A DNA stretch of 64,000 nt, from assembly GCF_008085915.1 (NCBI RefSeq), contig NZ_VSJK01000013.1, positions 81,360 to 145,359 of the forward strand, given 5' to 3'. Below, piece after piece: positions 8,703 through 16,991 of this stretch. A program made the position numbers and the translations under genes. The notes under the pieces are model-generated. The model was not told the origin of the DNA, did not search any database, and was given only the letters and a program-made list of their open reading frames with translations. Origin of the DNA: Oceaniovalibus sp. ACAM 378 (GTDB taxonomy: Bacteria > Pseudomonadota > Alphaproteobacteria > Rhodobacterales > Rhodobacteraceae). The first letter of the stretch is position 1; each line of letters opens with the position of its first letter.

Positions 8703-9633
8703 GAGCCTGATTCAAAACTCCGCGAATGTTGTCATGATCTTGCGAGATGGCGTGTAACGCGTCGAATGTGGGCGATGAGCACCCAACCCTCGGCGCTTGC
8801 GATGGATTTTTCCCAGTCCTTTGAGAGGCGGCGGCATCGCCCCAGCCATGCAAGGGTCCGCTCGACCACCCAGCGACGGGGCAGGATTTCGAAGCCTTCG
8901 GCGGTATCGGAGCGTTTGACGATTTGAACGGTCCAGCGACCGATGGCCTTCAGAGCGTCGCGCAGCTTGGGGCCGGCATAACCGCCATCTGCAAAGATGT
9001 GACGCAGCATTGGGTAACGCGTGGCGATGGCTTTCAGCACATCCGGTGCCCCGTCACGATCCTGAATCCCGGCACTATGGAGTTCAAGTCCGACGAGCAA
9101 TCCAGTCGTGTCGGTCACGATATGACGCTTGCGCCCCTTGATTCTCTTTCCGGCGTCATACCCTCTAACCCCGCCACTTTCCGTGGTTTTTACGCTCTGA
9201 CTGTCGATGATCCCTGCCGTCGGCTGGGCTTTTCGCCCGTCGGCCAGACGCGCGACCTCGACAAGCTTGCGGTTCATCTCATCCAGCAGGCCGTCATTGC
9301 GCCAAGCGTAGAAATAGCCCCGGACCGTGGAGACCGCCGGGAAGTCGTTGGGCAACATACGCCATTGGCACCCGGTCGTTGCCATGTAGAGGATCGCGTC
9401 GAACACGTCGCGCAGACGTGTCGTGCGGGGCCTGCCGGTTGTTTTACGTGCGGGCATCAGGGGTTGAATCACCGCCCATTCGGCATCGGTCAAATCGCTT
9501 GCGTATTTGCCGCCTGCTCGGACATGTTGGCGACGGGTGAGTTCGGTCCAGGCCATGTGGTTCTCCGTTCAGCTTCTCAACCGAACTGAATCACAACCTG
9601 CTGAACTCACTCAATTAGTTTCAAATCAGGCTC
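8703..9633 (-). mobile_element. IS5-family insertion sequence, copy 1 (intact)
   Basis: The 931-bp element has imperfect terminal inverted repeats GAGCCTGATTCAAAACT on the left and, read inward from the right, GAGCCTGATTTGAAACT. It is bounded by TTA on both sides (8700-8702 and 9634-9636), the TNA target duplication of the IS1031-like group. It encodes one full transposase on the minus strand. It interrupts the PhyH gene. Confidence 0.85.
8732..9556 (-). CDS. IS5-family DDE transposase
   Basis: The 274-aa protein begins MAWTELTRRQH and has an N-terminal DUF4096-type segment (LTDAEWAVIQPLMP...GRPRTTRLRDVFDAILY). The DDE residues are in GIIDSQSVKTTE, IFADGGYAGPKL and WVVERTLAWLGR. All catalytic motifs are present and the frame is open, so the copy may be active. 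It is closely related to the frameshifted transposase of the adjacent element at 9666-10489. Confidence 0.9.
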   Translation of the reverse strand: MAWTELTRRQHVRAGGKYASDLTDAEWAVIQPLMPARKTTGRPRTTRLRDVFDAILYMATTGCQWRMLPNDFPAVSTVRGYFYAWRNDGLLDEMNRKLVEVARLADGRKAQPTAGIIDSQSVKTTESGGVRGYDAGKRIKGRKRHIVTDTTGLLVGLELHSAGIQDRDGAPDVLKAIATRYPMLRHIFADGGYAGPKLRDALKAIGRWTVQIVKRSDTAEGFEILPRRWVVERTLAWLGRCRRLSKDWEKSIASAEGWVLIAHIRRVTRHLARS

Positions 9634-9636
9634 TTA

Positions 9637-10566
9637 GAGGCCGATTCAAAACTATTTGTTTAATTTCAGCTTTTTGCGAGATGCCGCGTGACGCGTCTAA
9701 TGTATGCGATGAGGATCCAAGCCTCAGCGCTGGCGATGGATTTTTCCCAATCTTTCGACAGGCGGCGACATCGGTTCAGCCAAGCGAAGGTGCGCTCGAC
9801 GACCCATCGCCATGGCAGCACTTCAAAGCCCTCCGCGGTATCAGAGCGTTTGACGATCTGGACGGTCCATTGGCCGACGGCTTTCAACGCGTCTCGCAGT
9901 TTGGGCCCTGCATACCCGCCATCCGCAAATACATTTCGCAATGATGGATAGCGCGACGCGATCGTTTTCAGCACATCGGGTGCGCCATCACGGTCCTGAA
10001 TTCCAGCGCTGTGGACCACAAAACTATCAACAACCCAACCGTATCGGTTATTATATGACGCTTGCGCCCCTTGATCCGTTTGCCCGCATCATAGCCCCTA
10101 ACCCCACCGCTTTCAGTGGTTTTTACGCTCTGGCTATCTATGATCCCGGCTGTTGGCTGGGCTTTTCGGCCCTCGGCCAGACGTGCCATTTCGACCAGGT
10201 TACGGTTCATCTCATCAAGCAGGCCGTCATCGCGCCACGCGTAGAAATAGCTCCGCACTGTTGAAACCGGTGGGAAGTCATTGGGCAACATGCGCCATTG
10301 GCAGCCGGTCGTTGCAATGTAGAGCAGCGCGTCGACTACGTCGCGCAAACATGTTGTACGAGGCCTACCAGTTGTCTTGGGCGGTGGCGTCAAAGGCGCG
10401 ATCCGCGCCCATTCGGCGTCGCTCATATCACTTGCGTACTTATCGCCATTTCGGTCATGTTGACGACGGGTGAGTTCAGTCCAGGCCATTGGGATCTCCG
10501 TTCAGATTCATAACCGAATAGAATCACAACCCACTGAACTCACTCAACTAGTTTTAAATCGGGCTC
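9637..10566 (-). mobile_element. IS5-family insertion sequence, copy 2 (decayed), in tandem with copy 1
   Basis: This 930-bp element has ends GAGGCCGATTCAAAAC and, inward from the right, GAGCCCGATTTAAAAC. TTA flanks it at 9634-9636 and 10567-10569, so the two elements share the middle TTA. It is a diverged relative of copy 1, not an identical duplicate. The transposase is frameshifted. Confidence 0.8.
9666..10489 (-). pseudogene. IS5-family transposase with one frameshift
   Basis: The N-terminal part (10489 to about 10015) matches the neighbouring transposase through GRKRHIITDTVGLLIVL, then shifts frame. The C-terminal part continues as VVHSAGIQDRDGAPDVLKTI through FADGGYAG and VVERTFAWLNR to 9666. 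A single missing base near 10020-10026 accounts for the break. The DDE residues survive across the two frames, but no full protein can be made without frameshifting. Confidence 0.82.
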
Positions 10567-10851
10567 TTAGTGGTCCATGCAGCGCAGCCTCACTGTGGAC
10601 AAGAGCCACGGTTCATGGCGCAACGTCCGCTGTTACCCACCATGGGCTTCGATCCGGCCCTGCCACCGTCGCCGGTTCAGGTTGCCATTCGGAGGGCAGG
10701 CGGCCTAACGATATAGGTCAAACTGGCTCCGGGACCGCAGCACGGTTCCGGAGCCTCGATGCTAAGGTCGCAGAAGGGCTCGATGCGGTCGGTCCATGGT
10801 GTGGAAAGCCCAGCCCGAGATTTTCGGTTGGGCCGTCGAAATGGCCACCCA

Positions 10852-10950
10852 ATCCCCGTTACGGAGGATTGGGCGGGACCAGATAATGCTGAAGTCTTCG
10901 CTGCCCCGGTCGTCTGAGATGGTCGCGCGGCCCCGCACCGAGAAGCTCAA
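10852..10950 (-). pseudogene. DUF736 C-terminal remnant
   Basis: One minus-strand frame here reads SEDFSIIWSRPILRNGD, closely resembling the end of the DUF736 protein at 12994-13314 (DAYSLIWSRPDRRNGD). Nothing upstream or downstream completes the protein, so this appears to be a fragment left by recombination. The match is short. Confidence 0.4.
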
Positions 10951-10990
10951 CTTTGTCAGTTCACCACCAAGGGCGTTTCAACAACCAGTT

Positions 10991-11305
10991 TCATTCCGCG
11001 CCGCCACAGTTTGACCATGCGCGACGCAATGCGGCATGAAGATCGACTGACTTGATTTGAGCAAGCCTAACCTGTGTCCAACCTCTGGAGCCCCACTTGT
11101 TAAAGACGGGCGCGAATGCTTCAGGAAAAAGTTCGCACCACTGCTCTTGTTCGAATGGCGTGAGGTAAAGGTTTGCAGTGTCCCCGTCCGGCCCAAGCGA
11201 GGCGAATATTCGGCGAACCTTGAAGGCCCGTCTGTCGAAATGTGCCACTTCCTCCGTGCCATGGAGTGAAAGCGCCAACTCACGAAATGTCTCCCCCGTT
11301 GTCAT
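10991..11305 (-). CDS. MmcQ/YjbR family protein
   Basis: The 104-aa protein contains ELALSLHGTEEVAHFDRRAF, KVRRIFASLGPDG, LYLTPFEQEQWCELFPEAF and a C-terminal GWTQVRLAQIKSVDLHAALR, the pattern of the MmcQ/YjbR (DUF419) fold. Members are small CyaY-like proteins of unproven function. Its start overlaps the stop of the SnoaL-like gene as ATGA, so it is the last gene of a three-gene unit facing away from a TetR regulator. Confidence 0.8.
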   Translation of the reverse strand: MTTGETFRELALSLHGTEEVAHFDRRAFKVRRIFASLGPDGDTANLYLTPFEQEQWCELFPEAFAPVFNKWGSRGWTQVRLAQIKSVDLHAALRRAWSNCGGAE

Positions 11306-11703
11306 TGGGCGATTCGCACCTCAGGCTTGGCAAGGGCAGGTGCAAGATGGGTCAACACGCAGCGCCACGTGCCATCCACCTTCTGGTAGACATCCGTGAT
11401 CCATTCGTCCGCTGATATGGGTTCGCCATGAAACCGGCCGGAATTCTGACCGCGACCGGTGACAGTCGCGACGTCGCCCAGGATGTGCCTGTGATACGTC
11501 GTCTTGGTCATCGTGTCATGGGTGAGATTGCCCGCAGCGATCAAGTCCAGAAGCTTCTCTGCTGATACGGGGCCGCTTTCCGGGGTGACGAGTATCCAGT
11601 CGTCCGTAATGCATTGCCGGATGGCATCCGGATCATTGCTGATCATGGCCGCGCTGAAAGCTTGCTCGGCGGCCTCAAGCTGCTCATTGATGTCCTTGTT
11701 CAT
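11302..11703 (-). CDS. NTF2/SnoaL-like protein (DUF4440 type)
   Basis: The 133-aa protein has the cone-shaped NTF2 fold signature: an N-terminal helix EAAEQAFSAAMISNDPDAIR, then DWILVTPESGPVSAEKLLDL, and the strand pattern ending WITDVYQKVDGTWRCVLTHL. Such proteins act as small isomerases or ligand binders; the substrate is unknown. It is translationally coupled to the VOC gene upstream (start at 11703 overlaps the VOC stop at 11700) and to the MmcQ gene downstream. Confidence 0.82.
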   Translation of the reverse strand: MNKDINEQLEAAEQAFSAAMISNDPDAIRQCITDDWILVTPESGPVSAEKLLDLIAAGNLTHDTMTKTTYHRHILGDVATVTGRGQNSGRFHGEPISADEWITDVYQKVDGTWRCVLTHLAPALAKPEVRIAQ

Positions 11704-12140
11704 GCTGAGGTTTCCTCGTCCCAGCGTGACTGCATTTCGGCTGGTGTGATCTTCTCGATTGTTTGGGAGAGCATCCAGCGATGGCCGAATGGGTCCTGCA
11801 GGGTCGCACTGCGTTCGCCAAAGGACTGATCCTTGGGTGCGCGTAGAAGCAGAGCACCGGCCGCGACGGCACGTTCCACATCGGTATCAACCGTTTCCGT
11901 TGACAGATGAAGTGTGACCGGCGAGCCGCCAATCGTGTCCGGGCTGACCGCGCCGAAGTCAGGATACTCGTCAGCCAGCATGAACTGACTGTCATCAATG
12001 GTCAGTTCCGCATGGCCGACGCGCCCGTCACCAGGGTCGACCATCTTGAAGACTTCCACAGCTCCAAACGCCTTGCGATAAAATTCAATGGCGCGCGCGG
12101 CATCCTTTGCAACGAGATAAGGGACGAGAGTTCTGACCAT
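11700..12140 (-). CDS. VOC (glyoxalase/bleomycin-resistance) family protein
   Basis: The 146-aa protein starts MVRTLVPYLVAKDAARAIEF and contains YRKAFGAVEVFKM, GHAELTIDDSQFMLADEYPD and LQDPFGHRWMLSQTIE, the PhnB-like pattern of the vicinal-oxygen-chelate fold. The ATG at 12140 is preceded by AGGAGG at good spacing. It heads an operon with the SnoaL-like and MmcQ genes and is divergent from a TetR gene with a palindromic site between them, so TetR probably represses it. The ligand is not deducible. Confidence 0.85.
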   Translation of the reverse strand: MVRTLVPYLVAKDAARAIEFYRKAFGAVEVFKMVDPGDGRVGHAELTIDDSQFMLADEYPDFGAVSPDTIGGSPVTLHLSTETVDTDVERAVAAGALLLRAPKDQSFGERSATLQDPFGHRWMLSQTIEKITPAEMQSRWDEETSA

Positions 12141-12177
12141 CGAGTAATCCTCCTCTTGATGTGATCTTATATTTACG

Positions 12178-12190
12178 TTACGACTCGTAA
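12178..12190. promoter_or_regulatory. Candidate TetR operator
   Basis: TTACGACTCGTAA is a perfect inverted repeat (6-bp arms, 1-bp centre) in the 54-bp gap between the divergent VOC operon and the TetR gene. The position 5 bp before the TetR start codon fits repression of both directions. The assignment is inferred from position and symmetry. Confidence 0.55.
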
Positions 12191-12194
12191 TGAA

Positions 12195-12794
12195 ATGAGT
12201 CAAGACAGTCCCAAGCTCCGCGGTCGTCCGCCCAGCAAAACCGCCCGGCGCAAGGCGCTGGCGGCCGCATACGAGATATTGATGCAAGATGGTTTGGGTC
12301 GCATTTCGATTGAGGCAGTCGCGGCCCGGTCCGGTGTGGGCAAGCCAACGATCTATCGCAATTGGGCTAATGCCAGCGAACTTGCCATGGCGGCACTTAT
12401 GGAGGGTCACCCCGAAATTGCAGCCGCCAAGAAGCAGAGCGGCCTTGGCGATGCCCTCATGCGCCAGATCAAAGACATCGTTCAGGTTTTCGCAACGACC
12501 CGCGGTCGGCAGATTGCGTTGGCTTTGGCCTCGGCGGATCCGGACAGCGAGATGACCCGTGCGTTTCGCAACCGGATCATCCTCTCAGGGCGCGAGGCAG
12601 GTCGGCAACTGCTTGACGCGGCAGTGCAGCGCGGCGAAATCCAGACGCCGTCGGATATCGAAGTCGTGCTGGACATGATCTACGCGCCCATTTTCTACCG
12701 GCTACTTGTTGGCCATCGTCCGTTGGACGTCGGTTTTGCGGAAGCGCTGGTGGAGAAGGCGGTCGAACTCCTGAAATGCCAATCGGGTCCATAG
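12195..12794 (+). CDS. TetR/AcrR family transcriptional regulator
   Basis: The 199-aa protein has an N-terminal HTH (about residues 15-60: KALAAAYEILMQDGLGRISI, EAVAARSGVGKPTIYRNWAN) and an all-helical ligand domain with VVLDMIYAPIFYRLLVGH, typical of the TetR_C_11 type. It is divergent from the VOC/SnoaL/MmcQ operon and probably represses it and itself through the palindrome at 12178-12190. The inducer is unknown. Confidence 0.88.
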   Translation: MSQDSPKLRGRPPSKTARRKALAAAYEILMQDGLGRISIEAVAARSGVGKPTIYRNWANASELAMAALMEGHPEIAAAKKQSGLGDALMRQIKDIVQVFATTRGRQIALALASADPDSEMTRAFRNRIILSGREAGRQLLDAAVQRGEIQTPSDIEVVLDMIYAPIFYRLLVGHRPLDVGFAEALVEKAVELLKCQSGP

Positions 12795-12951
12795 TCTGGC
12801 TAGCTGGGGTCAATCGCTCAGAGCAATCAGGTGATCGAGCGCCGTGCCGAATCCTGCCTTTGACGTGTCACGATGCGACGTCCCAAGGGTTAGCTTGTTG
12901 CCCGCAAATCAGGCGCCGATGAACTGCGGCAAGCCCTTTAGAGTATCGGAA

Positions 12952-12980
12952 CGCCCCGCCCGGATCGTCCGGGCGGGGCG
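12952..12980 (-). terminator. Strong GC hairpin downstream of DUF736 gene
   Basis: A perfect 13-bp stem (CGCCCCGCCCGGA with its complement) closes a 3-nt loop 14 bp past the DUF736 stop on the minus strand. Only TTCC follows it, so it is a terminator-like hairpin without a U-run. It also lies downstream of the plus-strand TetR gene and could serve both. Confidence 0.5.
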
Positions 12981-12993
12981 TCGAACTGGTCGC

Positions 12994-13314
12994 TTAGTCG
13001 CCGTTGCGGCGGTCGGGACGGGACCAGATGAGGCTGTAGGCGTCGTCCTCGTCGTCGAAGAGGTTGGCGTAGATCGGAGCGGTGAAGCTCGGATCGTCCA
13101 GCTTGAGGCCCAGGTAGGCGCGGCCCTCGTTGGAGGTTTTGGACCAGGCGGCTCCGATTTCCGCGCGGCCGACAAGGACGCGGTGGCTCGGGGCGTTCTC
13201 GCTGGTCTGGCCGGTTTCGGGAACGATGCGGACGTTCTTGGCCTGCACGTTGAGGGTGACGATTTCGCCGGTGTATTCGTTGCCGGACTTCTTGAAGGTG
13301 CCGATGGTTGCCAT
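12994..13314 (-). CDS. DUF736 family protein (second copy)
   Basis: The 106-aa protein begins MATIGTFKKSGNEYTGEIVT and ends DAYSLIWSRPDRRNGD, a textbook DUF736 pattern. It is clearly related to the copy at 2189-2527 but diverged. It stands alone, not in the transfer operon, and is followed by a strong hairpin. An AGGAG-like site precedes the ATG. Function unknown. Confidence 0.9.
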   Translation of the reverse strand: MATIGTFKKSGNEYTGEIVTLNVQAKNVRIVPETGQTSENAPSHRVLVGRAEIGAAWSKTSNEGRAYLGLKLDDPSFTAPIYANLFDDEDDAYSLIWSRPDRRNGD

Positions 13315-14054
13315 GGTAATTCTCCTTGATCAGATGTTTTCAAGCCCGCACCATTGCGGCCTCGATGGCGATCGAGAGGCCGGAGGCGACCGACGGCTCA
13401 CCTACAGGGCCGCAACGTCAGTGGAGGACGGCGAACGGAGACATTCTTGTCGTCGCGAGGAATGGCGGCGCAGCCGACAGGGGAAGAAAGTTGACGTGCG
13501 CCGTTGAGCCTTAGGCGGTCGAGGCGAAGCCGCCCTTCGGCCAGATCAGCCCACTGAAGAGGCCGTTTGGAGCGGTCGACAAAGATGCAAGATGTTCACG
13601 GAGAACTTGGCAATCGAAGAGCACTAGTGAGTCTGGCTGTTTGAGAATTGCACCGGTCATCGGCACCTATATCAGGATCGATCAGTCTGTCTTTGAAACC
13701 AAGCAGTCAGGTTTTGCGAGGAAGCCGACACCGCGCTTCGTGGCCGGCCAAGCTTTCGTCAGCCCACCCGAAGGCTCGCGACACGAATTTCCCGCGCCTC
13801 GGTGGAAACTGGACACCATGCCGTCCCCCCTCATTCGGCAAGCAAAGAAGCCGTGTGAACGAAGGCTCAGCCACCTACGTCCCGTTCCAGCAGCGCTCGA
13901 CAATCAAGCGCCGCCAGCACGCGCCTCTCCCGACTCGGGCGGAACTGAGGCATGCTCGAAGAAAGCTGGCGTGGTTCAATTTCAGTCCGGCGAGGCTTTG
14001 CGGCCCTTCGGTTGGTTTCCTCGACAAACGTTTAGTCTGAGCGCGCGTAAGCCG
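13315..14054. other. 740-bp stretch without a recognisable gene
   Basis: All open frames here lack family motifs and look like GC-driven shadows. There is no clear IS end, RNA gene or repeat. The 3' 400 bp is less GC-biased and may be remnant coding sequence, but no homology could be recognised. Confidence 0.4.
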
Positions 14055-14687
14055 TCACGCGATCTGACGCTTCAATTCGTCCCAAGCTTCTTCGATGGTC
14101 GGGGGCGCTTTAGGACGCGTGTACATTCTCTCGACATAGGCGTTCAGTCCTGGCGCGTCACCCAGGATGCCCCCTTCTCTTGCCCAGTTCAGGGTATAGG
14201 CGGCGTTGAAATCGGCGACGCTCAGCCGGTCGCCCACGATAAACTCACGGTCCTTCATGTGGTCCTCCAGGACAGCGATCATCGCCTCCCCGTCGCGCTT
14301 CGCAAGCGGAACGTCAGCTGCGAGGCGCTCATCTTCCGGGTACATCCTTGTATGGAGTCCGACACGCCAGAGAGGCTGCTCGATCTCGGTCGCGAGGAAG
14401 AACATCCAGCGATATATCTGACCGCGTTCCGACAGGTTGGCTCCCATGAAGCCTTTCTCCGGGAATTTTTCCGCGAGGTAGAGCTGAATTGCACAGGATT
14501 CGCTGATGACGTCGTCGCCGTCGACCAGGACCGGCAGCTTTCCAGTGGGGTTCAATGCCAGCATCTGGGGGTTCTTGTGCTCCCCAATACCCATGTCGAC
14601 CTCTACGATCTCGCAGTCGATCTCCAACTCGTTGATCAGCCAGATCGCGCGTAGGGCGCGCGTGGGGGGTGTTCCGTAGAGTTTCAT
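14055..14687 (-). CDS. Glutathione S-transferase family protein
   Basis: The 210-aa protein has an N-terminal thioredoxin-like domain (MKLYGTPPTRALRAIWLINE, then NPTGKLPVLVDGDDVISESC with the ESxAI glutathione-binding motif as ESCAIQLYLAEKF). The helical C-terminal domain contains FIVGDRLSVADFNAAYTLNW, the conserved N-capping and hydrophobic staple motif. Length is normal. It is divergent from a TetR gene 150 bp away, which likely controls it. Likely roles are detoxification or conjugation of electrophiles; the substrate is unknown. Confidence 0.88.
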   Translation of the reverse strand: MKLYGTPPTRALRAIWLINELEIDCEIVEVDMGIGEHKNPQMLALNPTGKLPVLVDGDDVISESCAIQLYLAEKFPEKGFMGANLSERGQIYRWMFFLATEIEQPLWRVGLHTRMYPEDERLAADVPLAKRDGEAMIAVLEDHMKDREFIVGDRLSVADFNAAYTLNWAREGGILGDAPGLNAYVERMYTRPKAPPTIEEAWDELKRQIA

Positions 14688-14767
14688 TCAGACAGGTCCT
14701 TTCGCGATGATCGTATCTGGCACAAGCTCCAAGCGCTTGAGTCCAGCCGACGGCTGATATAGATTAG

Positions 14768-14782
14768 AATGAACGTTCCATT
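14768..14782. promoter_or_regulatory. Candidate TetR operator between GST and TetR genes
   Basis: AATGAACGTTCCATT is nearly palindromic (AATG...CATT arms around AACGTT, with one extra C). It lies 53 bp before the TetR GTG start and about 80 bp from the GST start. It includes an in-frame ATG at 14769 that I reject as the TetR start because it sits inside this element. Confidence 0.45.
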
Positions 14783-14834
14783 TAACGGTGTCAACTGGCG
14801 GCGGCAAGGTTGGTGCGTGAGAGGAGAATCCGTA

Positions 14835-15488
14835 GTGTCGAACGGCGCGCAAACACGCATTGAACGCAGCCGCACCAAGATCGTCGCGGCTGCGGCGGAC
14901 GTCTTCCTGAAGGAGGGCTTTCTTGGCGCGACGATGGATCAGATCGCATCACAGGCAGACGTGTCGGTTCAGACCATCTACAGCCGCTTCCAAAGCAAGG
15001 AGACACTGTTCCACGAAGTCGTCGATGCCTTGGCTGGCGCTGCGACGCGAAGCATCAACCGCGACGTGGATGAATTGCCGGACGGGATCGATTCGGAAGA
15101 CTGGCTTCGCAGGTTCTCCATCAAGCAGTTGCGGACAGTCCTGACGCCACGATTGATGCAGCTACGACGGATGGTCATCGGTGAGAGCGGCAGGTTTCCG
15201 GAACTCGGCGTGGCGCTTTACAGGGAAGGGCCGGGACGCGCGATCGAACGCCTCACAGAGGCCTTCACGCATTTCGCGGCCATCGGAGAGCTTTCGATAA
15301 CCGACCCGAAGCTAGCAGCGGAGCAATTCAATTGGCTTCTCATGGGTGGCCCGACAAGCGAAGTCATGCACCTCGGCGACGCCGCGATCCCGACGAAGCG
15401 ACAGATGGAAAAGCACGCCGAGCAAACCGTCGATCTGTTCATGGCGAAGTACTCTGTCGCTGATCGCCAGATTGAAAGGCGCCGTTGA
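14835..15488 (+). CDS. TetR/AcrR family transcriptional regulator
   Basis: The 217-aa protein carries an HTH (about residues 10-56: SRTKIVAAAADVFLKEGFLG, MDQIASQADVSVQTIYSRFQ) and a TetR C-terminal domain of the AefR-like type. I chose the GTG at 14835 because GAGGAG lies 8 nt upstream and the protein then starts VSNGAQTRIERSRTK, the usual distance before the HTH. The more upstream ATG at 14769 falls in the putative operator. It is divergent from the GST gene and likely represses it. Confidence 0.85.
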   Translation: MSNGAQTRIERSRTKIVAAAADVFLKEGFLGATMDQIASQADVSVQTIYSRFQSKETLFHEVVDALAGAATRSINRDVDELPDGIDSEDWLRRFSIKQLRTVLTPRLMQLRRMVIGESGRFPELGVALYREGPGRAIERLTEAFTHFAAIGELSITDPKLAAEQFNWLLMGGPTSEVMHLGDAAIPTKRQMEKHAEQTVDLFMAKYSVADRQIERRR

Positions 15489-15645
15489 TCTGAAGGTGTC
15501 TGCAAGCGGGCATATTCTGACGTCGCAAATGTCCTTGGAAACACCGGTGCCGATCCTAGCGTCAGCGCAGGTCAAGGCGCATCAAGCGCCGCGCGCAGAT
15601 CCTGTCCACATACCGCTCGCTTTCCACTGCGACCTCGGCGGTCAT

Positions 15646-16443
15646 TCACTCTGTCGTCAGCCCGGCGGTCATGTTGACGACCGATGCGGTCATGGCCCCC
15701 GCATGTTCCGAGGCGAGGAAGGCGATGGTTTCGGCGACCTGCGAAAGCGTCGGCAAGCGCTTCAACATCGTGCCTTGGGCCGCCCCGCCGAGCCAGTCCT
15801 GCACCGACAGCCCCATCGCCTGGGCCTTGGGTGCGAAGAGCTCTCCGGTATAGGACCCGGCCTCCAGCGCATCGGCGATCGCATGCGACCGCAAGCAGAG
15901 GACGCGGATGTTTCGCGGCCCGAGTTCGCTGGCGAGCGCCTTCGTAAAGGCCTCGATGCCAGCGCAGGCGACGATATGGCCGAGATGTCCAGGTGCCGCC
16001 ATGCGGCCGCCCGGGGCCACCACGTTAATGATCGTTCCGCCGCGCTCACCGCCCATATGGGGCGCAACTGCCTTGGAGATGTTGAAGAGCGACGTCATAA
16101 ACGGGACCATGCCCTGCATGAACTCGGCCATTGACAATTCGCCGATCTCCTTGCCCTGATCATGCATGAAGCTCGTGGCGTTGACGACGATGTCTATTCC
16201 GCCAGTGCGCTCGGCCAGCCGGGCTGTCTGATTCAATGTCGCCTGTTCATCGAGCGCATCGACCTTGAACGTGTCCGCCTTTCCGCCTTCCGCACGAATG
16301 ACCAGCGCTGCGCGCCGCAATCTTTCCTCGGTTCGTGCACCGAGATGGACATGCGCTCCTTCGCGCGCGAGGGCGTGTCCGACCGCGCTGCCGATCGCAC
16401 CGCTACCGCCAAAAATCATCGCTGTTTTGTTTTCCGCCAACAT
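15646..16443 (-). CDS. SDR-fold protein with altered catalytic site
   Basis: The 265-aa protein has the SDR nucleotide-binding motif FGGSGAIGSAVG at residues 11-22 (usually TGxxxGxG), IDIVVNATSF (NAG-like motif), and GTIINVVAPGG. The expected YxxxK catalytic segment reads HIVACAGIEAFTKAL, so Tyr and Lys appear to be replaced by His and Cys. It may therefore be an atypical or catalytically inactive member. It follows the SRPBCC gene by 17 bp in an ArsR-led operon. The start at 16443 removes a long N-terminal extension that overlaps the next gene. Confidence 0.78.
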   Translation of the reverse strand: MLAENKTAMIFGGSGAIGSAVGHALAREGAHVHLGARTEERLRRAALVIRAEGGKADTFKVDALDEQATLNQTARLAERTGGIDIVVNATSFMHDQGKEIGELSMAEFMQGMVPFMTSLFNISKAVAPHMGGERGGTIINVVAPGGRMAAPGHLGHIVACAGIEAFTKALASELGPRNIRVLCLRSHAIADALEAGSYTGELFAPKAQAMGLSVQDWLGGAAQGTMLKRLPTLSQVAETIAFLASEHAGAMTASVVNMTAGLTTE

Positions 16444-16460
16444 GGCATTTCTCCCTTTGG

Positions 16461-16991
16461 TCATTTTGGAAGTCGATCGTCGTAAAGTGCTTGAAGCTCC
16501 GACCAGCCCGACCAGAAGGAAGCGGGTTCTACGCCGGAGAGCTCGGCGGAAAGAATGTCGAGATGCATATGCCATCCCGGCGCGGTCATCCGGCGCATGT
16601 TCCGGTCGTCGAGGCCGCGATGCGTGACCGTTAGCAGGACGCGGTTGCCTTTCTCCTTCAGCATGAAGGTCACGTCGCCTTTGCCCCAGGCGATTGTCAG
16701 CATTCGCGGCGGATCGACCGCGACGATACTGCTTTGCATACGCTGTTCTTCGGCAAATCCCGAAGGGCGGGTGTCGTCGGCATCGCTCAAGGTGTCGTTG
16801 CGCCAGACCAGTTCCAGCGGCGCGCCCGGAACGAGGTCCATTCCTCCGGCGGCCAGCCATTTCCGTCGAAGGTCGCTGTCGGTCAGGTACCGCCAAACCC
16901 GGTCCGCCGGACCGGGAAGCCAGCGCTGGATGACCAGCGTCGAGTTGTCGGTCATTTTAGCGAAACGGTCGACGTCGTCTTGCTCAGTCAT
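16461..16991 (-). CDS. SRPBCC (AHSA1/START-like) family protein
   Basis: The 176-aa protein shows the activator-of-Hsp90-ATPase-like SRPBCC pattern: VIQRWLPGPADRVWRYLTDS, KWLAAGGMDLVPGAPLELVW, VDPPRMLTIAWGKGDVTF and a C-terminal WHMHLDILSAELSG. These proteins form a hydrophobic cavity. They are commonly paired with an ArsR regulator, as here. The ATG at 16991 overlaps the ArsR stop as ATGA, indicating translational coupling. Confidence 0.85.
   Translation of the reverse strand: MTEQDDVDRFAKMTDNSTLVIQRWLPGPADRVWRYLTDSDLRRKWLAAGGMDLVPGAPLELVWRNDTLSDADDTRPSGFAEEQRMQSSIVAVDPPRMLTIAWGKGDVTFMLKEKGNRVLLTVTHRGLDDRNMRRMTAPGWHMHLDILSAELSGVEPASFWSGWSELQALYDDRLPK

Larger units (their letters stand above)
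8058..10716 (+). pseudogene. Phytanoyl-CoA dioxygenase (PhyH) family gene split by two IS5-type elements
   Basis: The 5' part (8058-8702) encodes 215 residues including GDHGWHVDMGFG, the HxD iron-binding pair of PhyH-type Fe(II)/2-oxoglutarate dioxygenases, and ends TGTVYLCHPL. The 3' part resumes at 10570 with VVHAAQPHCGQEPRF and stops at 10716. Joining 8702 to 10570 keeps one TTA target codon and gives an uninterrupted 263-aa protein with the distal His (VVHAAQ) and the Arg that binds 2-oxoglutarate. The gene is therefore intact apart from the two insertions. The native substrate is unknown. Confidence 0.85.

Noticed and set aside
13641..14654. Long plus-strand open frame over the GST gene
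   Set aside because: It overlaps the GST gene on the opposite strand, has no family motifs and follows the GC-codon shadow pattern.
14769..14834. ATG at 14769 as start of the TetR gene
   Set aside because: It lies within the putative operator; the GTG at 14835 has GAGGAG at correct spacing and gives the usual N-terminus.
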